Source: an uncultured Flammeovirgaceae bacterium (GTDB lineage Bacteria > Bacteroidota > Bacteroidia > Cytophagales > Cyclobacteriaceae). Taken from it: a stretch of DNA of 5,729 bases. The position numbers and the translations under genes were made by a program. The notes below the pieces were generated by a model, which was given only the letters and a program-made list of their open reading frames with translations, did not search any database and had not been told where the DNA came from. Positions 1-5,729 of the stretch are shown piece by piece. Each line of letters begins with the position of its first letter. The first letter of the stretch is position 1. Location of the stretch: contig CAMLLI010000327.1 in the NCBI GenBank assembly GCA_946480685.1, forward strand, positions 1-5,729, given 5' to 3'.

Positions 1-1350
1 ACGATTGGCGAAGAGCACGGTATACTCTATGATGCGCTGTATGGTATAGATTACCAGCTGGCGCTGATCAACGGTATGGCGGCTAACCAGACTATAGGTT
101 TACGCGATAGTGAAATTCGTTTCCAGGCAAGTGGAACGCTTGGCAAATATATAGAAGAACAGGAAGCAGTTAAGCCACGTGTACTGGGCGGTGAACAAAG
201 CAACACGTCTCTCACTTTCGACAGCAAGTTTTTCCTGAAGCTATACCGTAAAGTAGATCGCATCATTAACCCTGACCTTGAGATTTCGCATTTCCTTACT
301 GAGCATGCGCAATTCCAGCACGTGCCAACCTTTGTAGGAGCGATCGAGTGGCGTTTGGGTAACGATACGATTGTTCTCGGTATGATGCAGGAGATGGTGG
401 AGAGCAGCAGCGATGCATGGACCTATATGCTTGATCGCCTCGATGACTTCAACGAAAAAGTATTGTCGCTTGCAGATGTATCAAGTTTACCTCCGTTGCG
501 CGGTACTATAACTGATCCGGTAGGATACGACCAGATGCCGGAATCATTAAAAGAGCTGATTGATGGTACCCTGGCAGAGCGTGCGCGACAGATCGGTATA
601 CGCACCGGAGAAATGCACCTGGCACTTGCTTCAGGAAGTTCATTGCCTGCGTTTTCATCGGAAGAATACTCGCTGCACTATCAACGTTCTTTGTTCTCCG
701 GATTACAATCTTTAGTACGCGGTACATTCCAGAATCAGGCAAGAACATTGTCGCGATTATCCAGCGAAGTGCGACACGAAGCGGAAGAGGTGCTTTCCAT
801 GAAGGAAGATATATTAAAGACTTTCCGGAATATATATAAGCGCAAGATCGATGTCGTAAAGATTCGCATCCATGGCGACTATCACTTAGGGCAAGTTTTG
901 TTTACGGGTAAAGATTTTGTGATCACGGATTTTGAAGGTGAGCCAGCCCGCAGCTATAGCGAGCGCAGACTGAAACGTTCTCCGTTGCGCGATATAGCGG
1001 GCATGGTGCGCTCGTTCCACTACGCTGCGTACGCAAGTCTCTTCCTCGATAACCAGATCCGGAAAGAAGACTATAGCAACCTGATACCCTACGTTGAACA
1101 ATGGTATCACTATATGAGCGGCTTCTTTGTAAAGGCATACCTGGACACGGTGAAGGGAAGCGCCTTCATTCCGAAAAACAAAGAAGACATGGATATACTC
1201 ATGAATACATTCCTGCTGGAGAAAGCTATATATGAATTAAACTATGAGTTGAACAACCGCCCGGACTGGGTAATTATACCGCTCCGGGGCATCAAAGCCA
1301 TTATGCACTACGAAGAGCATCACGAACTCGAAGAACTGGCAACGGTATAG
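1..1350 (+). CDS. mak: Maltokinase (C-terminal part of gene; probably the tail of a TreS-maltokinase fusion), 5'-partial
   Basis: Maltokinase phosphorylates maltose with ATP to give maltose-1-phosphate in the cytoplasm, the donor that GlgE uses to extend alpha-1,4-glucan. The frame is open from base 1 (449 codons visible), so the ATG at 76 is internal and the true start lies to the left. From base 1, Leu-Tyr-Asp-Ala-Leu at about residues 10-14 fits the N-terminal cap of maltokinases. FFLKLYRKV (about 77-85) carries the probable ATP-binding Lys. The kinase core shows IHGDYHLGQ (about 290-298), with the catalytic-loop Asp at 293, and TDFEGEP (about 309-315), with the metal-binding Asp. SPLRDIAGMVRSFHYA (about 327-342) is also a maltokinase signature. 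Family knowledge: maltokinases are about 450-500 residues alone, and in many bacteria they are fused behind trehalose synthase (TreS), giving about 1,100 residues. The fusion is inferred, since no TreS sequence is in the window. The kinase assignment is firm, with no frameshift or missing motif. A terminator follows directly. Confidence 0.9.
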   Translation, partial: TIGEEHGILYDALYGIDYQLALINGMAANQTIGLRDSEIRFQASGTLGKYIEEQEAVKPRVLGGEQSNTSLTFDSKFFLKLYRKVDRIINPDLEISHFLTEHAQFQHVPTFVGAIEWRLGNDTIVLGMMQEMVESSSDAWTYMLDRLDDFNEKVLSLADVSSLPPLRGTITDPVGYDQMPESLKELIDGTLAERARQIGIRTGEMHLALASGSSLPAFSSEEYSLHYQRSLFSGLQSLVRGTFQNQARTLSRLSSEVRHEAEEVLSMKEDILKTFRNIYKRKIDVVKIRIHGDYHLGQVLFTGKDFVITDFEGEPARSYSERRLKRSPLRDIAGMVRSFHYAAYASLFLDNQIRKEDYSNLIPYVEQWYHYMSGFFVKAYLDTVKGSAFIPKNKEDMDILMNTFLLEKAIYELNYELNNRPDWVIIPLRGIKAIMHYEEHHELEELATV

Positions 1351-1370
1351 CCAAGGCGTGTGTCCTAAAC

Positions 1371-1408
1371 AAAAGGGAAGCAGATCAAACGATTTGCTTC
1401 CCTTTTTT
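1371..1408 (+). terminator. Strong intrinsic terminator after the maltokinase gene, possibly bidirectional
   Basis: It begins 21 bases after the maltokinase stop. A perfect 12-bp stem pairs 1371-1382 with 1395-1406. It extends by four more pairs (one G-T wobble) to a four-base loop at 1387-1390. The right arm runs into six T residues (1403-1408). On the opposite strand the hairpin is followed by TTTTGTTT, so it could also stop transcripts leaving the convergent decarboxylase gene, which ends about 70 bases away. Confidence 0.9.
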
Positions 1409-1409
1409 A

Positions 1410-1478
1410 TAGCTACTGGCTGCAGGCTGCTGGTTACAGGATCGGGCTTCATAGCTGGCAACTCGCAGCTGGCAGCTA
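1410..1478. repeat. Repeat-like hairpin-forming intergenic segment overlapping the decarboxylase stop codon
   Basis: The segment has TAGCT at the left end and AGCTA at the right end, and four copies of CTGG at 1416, 1430, 1455 and 1469, spaced 14, 25 and 14 bases. The right part forms a hairpin: 1452-1462 pairs with 1468-1478 at 9 of 11 positions around a five-base loop. GGCTGC also occurs twice in direct order at 1418-1430. This composition differs from the coding DNA on either side and resembles the degenerate CTGGC-type intergenic repeats seen in some Bacteroidota. Membership of a repeat family is inferred, because only one copy is visible here. It contains the TAG (1476-1478) that ends the decarboxylase gene. 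Confidence 0.45.
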
Positions 1479-2228
1479 ATTCAAGTCAACGTGTTGCAAG
1501 AGTGAAGGATTGGCGAGCTTGGTGGTAAACTCGGATGTATAGTCTATATCAATTTCTGCCTGGCTGATCTTGCAATCCAGTAAATGGCCACCGGTGGTTT
1601 TATCGTTGTTGATATAGTGGAAATGATATACGGGGCTGTTCAGAACTTCAGCGGCTTTCGGGGTAAAGAAGCCTACGAGTGTTCCCTGTACATCGGCACC
1701 TGCAAAGGGAATTTCTTTTACATCCTTAATTGGTTTATACGGTCGCTCCTGCACCTCGAACGAACGGTATTGAATGGACGCAAAATGCGCGCGAATGCGT
1801 ATAGCGGCAAATGAGTTTTGGGTAATTACGGAATCAAGCAGCGATTCAAGTTCCGCCATAGTAAGTGCTCGTTTCACAAATAACTTTTTATCGCTTGTAA
1901 AAAACTTGACAGCAGCAAACGCGATCTTGCTGTCCTTAGGCATAACCCGGGCTTTACCGTTGGCAGGTATACTATAGGCTATTCCATTCAGCAATACCAG
2001 TTCACCGGCAAGCTTCTCTTCACTGCCAAGTCCAAAGTTACCGTGGGTCTTAAGTTCGTTAATCGTTATAACACCATCGTATTGTCCCTGGTGTATAGCT
2101 TCATTGAGAGAAGCATAGTATAGATCATCGGATTGCGGGTTCATTCTCGGATCTGACCGTATCATCAGCACCGAGCTTAATATTACAAAAAAGAGTAAAC
2201 GCATAGACAGAGATTTAGAGAGTTTCAC
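1476..2228 (-). CDS. budA: Alpha-acetolactate decarboxylase, exported, with a short C-terminus
   Basis: Converts (S)-2-acetolactate to (R)-acetoin and CO2, a step of the acetoin/butanediol route (BudA/AlsD family). Numbering from the GTG start (250 aa), family motifs are THGNFGLG (61-68), GELVLLNG (75-82, with the conserved Glu76), AIRIRAHF (142-149, conserved Arg144), ERPYKPI (161-167), GTLVGFFTP (182-190), and the zinc motif YHFHY...GGHLLD, giving ligands His202, His204 and His215. A hydrophobic stretch at 11-23 after Lys and Arg residues is a probable signal peptide, with no clear cleavage site, implying a periplasmic or secreted enzyme. Two starts are possible: GTG at 2228, used here because it gives a charged MKLSK leader, or ATG at 2204, which leaves a shorter signal. 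Neither has a good Shine-Dalgarno. Oddity: the protein stops at VDLN, before the family's tail with a conserved active-site Glu. The stop codon sits in a repeat-like hairpin. No acetolactate synthase gene is nearby. Family assignment is firm, activity less so. Confidence 0.9.
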   Translation of the reverse strand: MKLSKSLSMRLLFFVILSSVLMIRSDPRMNPQSDDLYYASLNEAIHQGQYDGVITINELKTHGNFGLGSEEKLAGELVLLNGIAYSIPANGKARVMPKDSKIAFAAVKFFTSDKKLFVKRALTMAELESLLDSVITQNSFAAIRIRAHFASIQYRSFEVQERPYKPIKDVKEIPFAGADVQGTLVGFFTPKAAEVLNSPVYHFHYINNDKTTGGHLLDCKISQAEIDIDYTSEFTTKLANPSLLQHVDLN

Positions 2229-2293
2229 CGAGTGTTCCGTAAATCTTGTGCCTGTTATTCTACACTGCTATAGCGGTCGGCATACTTTTTTAC

Positions 2294-2307
2294 TTCTGTT
2301 AACAGAA
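2294..2307. promoter_or_regulatory. Perfect 14-bp palindrome in the divergent intergenic region, candidate operator
   Basis: TTCTGTTAACAGAA is its own reverse complement over all 14 bases. It lies 15 bases before the lipoprotein start codon and about 65 bases upstream of the decarboxylase GTG, in the only shared upstream region of these two divergent genes. Such symmetry fits a dimeric repressor or activator site, or the hairpin of a short leader. No regulator gene is in the window, and I see no convincing Bacteroidota -33/-7 pair (TTG ... TAnnTTTG) on either strand, so the role is inference. Confidence 0.4.
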
Positions 2308-2322
2308 CCAAAAACAAACGAT

Positions 2323-2913
2323 ATGAAAAAGTATGCACACATCACGCTCCTGCTTATTGCTATAGCGCTCACAGCCGTTTCGTGTACCCAGAACAAACAG
2401 GAAGACAGTAAAGAAGAAGCCAAAGAAGCAAATAAAGAAACGTTCGCTGAAACTGATTTGAAAGCTGACGCAGACTTTGCCGTGAAAGCAGCCGCGGGCG
2501 GCTTGTTTGAAGTTGAAGCAGGTAAACTCGCGCAAAGTAAAGGCACTGATCCGCAGGTAAAAGCTTTCGGAGAAAGTATGATTGCCGATCATGGTAAAGC
2601 GAATGAAGAACTTAAATCCCTGGCACAACAAAAGAATATAGCTTTACCGGATTCACTGAGCGATGAGCACAAAAAGAAATATGATGATCTCGCTGCGAAA
2701 TCAGGTAAGGATTTTGATGAAGCCTATATCAAACAAATGATTGACGATCATGAAAAAGATATATCCGCTTTTAAAGATGAATCTGAAAACGGAAAAGATC
2801 CTGAATTGAAATCCTGGGCTGCAGCGAAATTACCAATCCTGACGCACCACCTAGAAATGGTAAAACAGGCGAAAGAAAATTTCGAGCGCAAAGACGACAA
2901 GGCAAAGAAATAA
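2323..2913 (+). CDS. DUF4142 domain lipoprotein (ferritin-like four-helix fold expected)
   Basis: A 196-residue predicted lipoprotein of unknown biochemical function. The ATG at 2323 is chosen over the upstream in-frame GTG at 2248 because it starts a clean lipoprotein signal (MKKYAHITLLLIAIALTAVSC) with the lipidated Cys at 21, and it has the A-rich leader typical of Bacteroidota. Residues 22-46 are a Lys/Glu/Gln-rich linker, which would tether the domain to a membrane. Acidic residues soon after the Cys might favour surface export, but this is uncertain. Residues 47-188 are helical and match DUF4142: FAVKAAAGGLFEVEAGKLA (52-70), MIADHGKANEEL (86-97), FDEAYIKQMIDDHEKDI (131-147) and LPILTHHLEMV (170-180). 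The recurrent His residues (90, 143, 175/176) sit at conserved positions of the family and could bind metal, which is inferred. The family is common in Bacteroidota and Proteobacteria and is often linked to envelope stress. It is divergent from the decarboxylase gene and has its own terminator, so it is probably monocistronic. Confidence 0.88.
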   Translation: MKKYAHITLLLIAIALTAVSCTQNKQEDSKEEAKEANKETFAETDLKADADFAVKAAAGGLFEVEAGKLAQSKGTDPQVKAFGESMIADHGKANEELKSLAQQKNIALPDSLSDEHKKKYDDLAAKSGKDFDEAYIKQMIDDHEKDISAFKDESENGKDPELKSWAAAKLPILTHHLEMVKQAKENFERKDDKAKK

Positions 2914-2940
2914 AAACAGACCCCTCATATATATCTCTTC

Positions 2941-2972
2941 AGGAGTGCTTCCGCAAGGACACTCCTTTTTTT
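2941..2972 (+). terminator. Intrinsic terminator after the DUF4142 lipoprotein gene
   Basis: AGGAGTG (2941-2947) pairs with CACTCCT (2960-2966). A small inner stem CTT/AAG can form around a CCGC loop, and the right arm runs into a seven-T tract (2966-2972). It starts 27 bases after the lipoprotein stop codon. The opposite strand lacks a T-run after the stem, so it acts only on the + strand. Confidence 0.85.
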
Positions 2973-2980
2973 ATGACCGA

Positions 2981-3031
2981 ACCTTCCGAATACATATAGT
3001 ATATAATATATAAACGGAAGGTGTCGGAAGG
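2981..3031. repeat. Inverted repeat with AT-rich loop plus an extra direct copy of the arm
   Basis: ACCTTCCG (2981-2988) and CGGAAGGT (3015-3022) are a perfect 8-bp inverted repeat around a 26-base loop made almost only of TATA-type sequence, which is partly self-complementary. CGGAAGG occurs again in direct order at 3025-3031, ten bases after the first copy. The element lies between the lipoprotein terminator and the TreY-MalQ stop codon, so it may be the 3' hairpin of the TreY-MalQ transcript. It has no T-run on that strand, so a standard intrinsic terminator is not supported. Confidence 0.5.
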
Positions 3032-3035
3032 AGAA

Positions 3036-5729
3036 TCAGTTCCGGTTAAAAATGCTTGTCCAAGTACGCAGTTGCTCTTCGTTAGCCGCGGTGATTTTTC
3101 CGGGCAGTAAACGCCAGCGCCAGTTGCCATCGGCAGAGCCGGGCATGTTCATGCGGGCCTGATCGTCCATGCCTAGTATATCCTGCAATGGGACAATTAC
3201 AATTTTCGCGATAGAACTATAAGCGAGTCTTATCAACACTTCATGGATATTATTCTCACGAACCGATGTACCTGCATAGTGGGACAGGTTCCGGATGTGA
3301 TCTTTCTTCAGATCGCTCTTGAACCATCCGGCTGTGGTGTTGTTATCGTGCGTACCGGTGTAGACTATAAAATTATCAGAACTAAAATTATGCGGACTAT
3401 ACATCGATTTACCTATATCGTCCGTTACAGCAAACTGCAGCACTTTCATACCCGGCAGATGAAAATCATCGCGCAGCTGGTATACATCTTCTGTTATCTC
3501 ACCAAGATCTTCGGCTATAAAGGGAAGTTCACCAAACTCATCGCGCAGTATAGTAAATAAATCAGCACCCGGACCGCGCTGCCATTTTCCATTGATAGCA
3601 GTCTCTTCACCGGCAGGAACTTCCCAATAGCCGGCAAACGCGCGGAAGTGATCCAGGCGCAGCAGGTCGTATAGCTCCATGTTCTTGTGAAGACGTTGCA
3701 CCCACCAGGTATACTCTTGTTTCTTCAACACGTCCCATCGATATACCGGCATGCCCCAGAGTTGTCCGTTGGCGTTAAAGTAATCGGGAGGAACACCTGC
3801 GATGCATTGCATTTTCCCTTCGGCATCAAGACAAAATATATCCCGATGTGCCCATACATCGGCAGAGTCGTAACACATATAGAATGGAAGATCGCCCAGC
3901 AACTGAATGTTCAGGCTCGCACAGTATGCTTTCAATTTTTTCCATTGACGCATAAAGACAAACTGCTGCCATTGTATATAGCGTATTACATCTTGCTGTT
4001 CATTTGCAAATTGATCCAGTGCAGCGGCATCACGGTTCCGGTATGCTTCGGGCCAATCACACCAACACTTATTCTCGTGATGACGCTTCAATGCTACATA
4101 TTGTGCAAAGTCATTGAGCCAATAGGATTCTGCCTCCACAAATTTTGTGAAAGACGATTGCAACGGATGCTTTTTATTCTGATTGAAATTTTGCCAGGCT
4201 GCTTCGAGTATCTTTTCTTTTTGTGCCTGTACGGTGGCAAAATCTACTTTGTCTTCAACGGGCAATATATAGGCCGATGCCTGTTCACTGCTCAGCAGAT
4301 TGTCTTTCACCAACAGCTCCGGACTGATCAGCAACGTATTGCCTGCCATACTTGAAAAAGCACTATACGGGGAATGTTGTGTCCCGGCATCGGTTGGACC
4401 CAGCGGTAACAATTGCCAGTACGTTTGGTGACTGCGGTATAAAAAGTCAGCAAAGCTATATGCTTCCGGTCCCAAGTCTCCTATACCATACGTTGACGGC
4501 AGTGATGTGATGTGCATCAGTATACCTGCTCCGCGATTCTGCGAAACATGTTCCAGTTTCAAAAAAGCTATCGGCACTTCGCTGAATATATTTTTTACCT
4601 CCAGCGTTCCGGTATTCCTGACTGATTTGTTCAGCAGTATATTCGTTCCATCACCGGGCACTTCCGGTGGCAGTATGATGCGCGTATCTTTCCACTTTAT
4701 ATCCAGCGGTCCCTTTTTCTGTATCTTACCAAGCAATGCTAAATGTAGCGGAGCCGCTATAACATACCATGTCTTCTTATACCGGCGGGCATAGGCAATC
4801 ACATGATTTTTATAATCGCCCTCAACTGCCAGCGGTATATATTCACCTTCTGTAAAGGCATCCGGGTTTTCCTTCCGTGCATGCAGCAATGTATAGGTTA
4901 TCCATTGTTTGATCTTCGCATTGTTACGCTGCTGCCAGAGCTCCTGCAGAAATGCAGCACCATCTTTAGTCGCGCGGGTCTCCATCTCCGTAAGCCATTG
5001 CATGCGTTGCTGGTAATCTACAGGTCGCCGGTTATCCGGATCAACCATACTGAAGTCCCAAAGCTCGCAGCCCTGGTATAGATCCGGTATGCCGGGACAG
5101 GTAAATTTAAGCATTACCTGGGCGAGTGAATTTACAATACCAAAGTCAGATATAGTCTTGTGAAATTTATCGAAGCTTTTCCAGAAGCGTCCATCTCTTT
5201 CCAGCAAATGAAGCGCGAAGTCGGTTGTGGATTTTTCATAGGCTTCGTTTGGCGATGCCCAGTCCGAATTCCGTTTGGACTCGCGTAATGACTTCACTAT
5301 ATATTCTTCCAATCGCTGTGCAAAGCTATCGTCATGTTCAGGATATGCACCAACGAGGGTCTGGTATAGGAAGTATTCATCGTTGGTGTCCGGCATTCCC
5401 AACGTCTTCTTGGACGCGTTCAGTTTCTGCCATTGCTTTACAATCGCAATCCACTCGTCAGCAAGTTCGGGTAAAACATTCAGTCGCGTGCGTACATCTT
5501 CTCCGCGTTTGGTATCGTGCGTAGCGGTAGCATTCATGGCAAGCGGCCAATGTTGCTGCCGGTCTTTCATTCGCCTGTGAAACTCTTCTGTTGTGATACC
5601 AAAAAAGACAGGAGAGTCTCCTACTTCATTATGTCCGACAAAGCGGTTATATGTATACATGAGCGTATCTTCTACGCCTTTCGCCATGAGCGGCCCAGTA
5701 AATTGCATGCATCGCATATAGAAGCGAAG
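3036..5729 (-). CDS. treY-malQ: Maltooligosyltrehalose synthase (C-terminal half) fused to 4-alpha-glucanotransferase (complete), 5'-partial
   Basis: One open frame encodes two cytoplasmic alpha-glucan enzymes. It is still open at the right edge (four codons before the ATG at 5717), so the start is outside. Numbering from that ATG, residues 1-388 are the TreY C-terminal half, which converts the reducing-end alpha-1,4 bond of maltodextrins to a trehalosyl bond: MAKGVEDT (11-18), ATHDTKRGED (65-74, Asp68 is the third catalytic acid) and CPGIPDLYQGCELWDF (207-222). Its other two catalytic acids lie off-window. After a linker of under ten residues, about 396-893 is a full-size (about 500 aa) MalQ, which disproportionates maltodextrins: GILMHITSLPS (398-408), SPYSAFSSMAGN (449-460), GDLPF (608-612), GVPPDYF (641-647), LRLDHFRAF (686-694, nucleophile Asp689), FIAEDLGE (733-740, acid/base Glu736), GTHDN (788-792, Asp791) and ARMNMPG (854-860). 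All key residues are present, so both activities are plausible. A separate MalQ start at Met401 would cut its first strand, so a true fusion is more likely. Confidence 0.92.
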   Translation of the reverse strand, partial: LRFYMRCMQFTGPLMAKGVEDTLMYTYNRFVGHNEVGDSPVFFGITTEEFHRRMKDRQQHWPLAMNATATHDTKRGEDVRTRLNVLPELADEWIAIVKQWQKLNASKKTLGMPDTNDEYFLYQTLVGAYPEHDDSFAQRLEEYIVKSLRESKRNSDWASPNEAYEKSTTDFALHLLERDGRFWKSFDKFHKTISDFGIVNSLAQVMLKFTCPGIPDLYQGCELWDFSMVDPDNRRPVDYQQRMQWLTEMETRATKDGAAFLQELWQQRNNAKIKQWITYTLLHARKENPDAFTEGEYIPLAVEGDYKNHVIAYARRYKKTWYVIAAPLHLALLGKIQKKGPLDIKWKDTRIILPPEVPGDGTNILLNKSVRNTGTLEVKNIFSEVPIAFLKLEHVSQNRGAGILMHITSLPSTYGIGDLGPEAYSFADFLYRSHQTYWQLLPLGPTDAGTQHSPYSAFSSMAGNTLLISPELLVKDNLLSSEQASAYILPVEDKVDFATVQAQKEKILEAAWQNFNQNKKHPLQSSFTKFVEAESYWLNDFAQYVALKRHHENKCWCDWPEAYRNRDAAALDQFANEQQDVIRYIQWQQFVFMRQWKKLKAYCASLNIQLLGDLPFYMCYDSADVWAHRDIFCLDAEGKMQCIAGVPPDYFNANGQLWGMPVYRWDVLKKQEYTWWVQRLHKNMELYDLLRLDHFRAFAGYWEVPAGEETAINGKWQRGPGADLFTILRDEFGELPFIAEDLGEITEDVYQLRDDFHLPGMKVLQFAVTDDIGKSMYSPHNFSSDNFIVYTGTHDNNTTAGWFKSDLKKDHIRNLSHYAGTSVRENNIHEVLIRLAYSSIAKIVIVPLQDILGMDDQARMNMPGSADGNWRWRLLPGKITAANEEQLRTWTSIFNRN

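Noticed and set aside
76..78. ATG at 76 as the maltokinase start
   Set aside because: The frame is open to base 1 and the upstream residues fit the maltokinase cap, so this Met is internal.
1774..1977. Open frames on the + strand inside the decarboxylase gene (1584-1814 and 1774-1977)
   Set aside because: They overlap the zinc-motif and core regions of a clearly conserved - strand gene, and their translations show no recognisable motif.
2248..2322. N-terminal extension of the lipoprotein gene to the in-frame GTG at 2248
   Set aside because: The extension would bury the lipoprotein signal behind 25 residues and cover the intergenic palindrome. The ATG at 2323 gives a textbook Lys-Lys-hydrophobic-Cys signal.
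2229..2322. A Bacteroidota sigma-ABfr promoter pair in the divergent region
   Set aside because: TAnnTTTG-like words occur (for example near 2283 and 2291), but none has a TTG at the right distance upstream, so I do not call a promoter.
2991..3013. AT-rich TATA tract as an origin or CRISPR-like leader
   Set aside because: There are no regular repeats, no DnaA-box cluster and no spacers. It is the loop of an inverted repeat between convergent genes.
3687..4355. A 222-codon open frame on the + strand opposite MalQ
   Set aside because: It is antisense to a fully conserved MalQ domain, and its translation is Cys/Ile/Phe-rich with no family motif. It is a shadow of the real gene, as are the other open frames opposite TreY-MalQ (such as 3243-3560 and 4507-5081).
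4515..4517. ATG at 4517 (- strand) as the start of a separate malQ gene
   Set aside because: It falls inside the first conserved MalQ strand (GILMHITSLPS). Starting there would delete family residues, and no stop or spacer separates it from TreY.

Overview
The window looks like chromosomal DNA from a member of the Bacteroidota, probably a Cytophagales-type bacterium (Hymenobacteraceae relatives such as Pontibacter come to mind, as inference only). The reasons are mid-range GC content, starts without a clear Shine-Dalgarno but with A-rich leaders, a relaxed lipoprotein signal ending in Ser-Cys, a DUF4142 lipoprotein, and a trehalose synthase/maltokinase and TreY-MalQ style of alpha-glucan metabolism. 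No RNA gene, CRISPR array, transposase or phage gene is visible. No stretch longer than about 130 bases lacks a gene.

Layout: (1) 1-1350, + strand, the 3' part of a maltokinase-type gene, open at the left edge and probably the tail of a TreS-maltokinase fusion, followed by a strong intrinsic terminator (1371-1408). (2) 1410-1478, a repeat-like, hairpin-forming segment that contains the stop codon of the next gene. (3) 1476-2228, - strand, an exported alpha-acetolactate decarboxylase whose C-terminal tail appears to be missing. (4) 2229-2322, a short divergent intergenic region with a perfect 14-bp palindrome. (5) 2323-2913, + strand, a DUF4142 lipoprotein, followed by a terminator (2941-2972). 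(6) 2973-3035, an AT-rich inverted repeat between convergent genes. (7) 3036-5729, - strand, open at the right edge, the C-terminal half of maltooligosyltrehalose synthase (TreY) fused in one frame to a complete 4-alpha-glucanotransferase (MalQ).

The two outer genes belong to the same metabolic network. TreY converts the reducing end of maltodextrins to a trehalosyl end, MalQ reshuffles maltodextrin chain lengths, and maltokinase turns maltose (which TreS makes from trehalose) into maltose-1-phosphate, the donor for alpha-glucan synthesis by GlgE. They converge on two genes with no evident link to that pathway: a decarboxylase that makes acetoin, and an envelope lipoprotein. The most notable points are the alsD/budA-like C-terminus ending inside a repeat-like hairpin, the TreY-MalQ fusion, the palindrome in the divergent promoter region and a strong excess of the word TATA even inside coding sequence. 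I did not find evidence of a wholly new defence or mobile system here.
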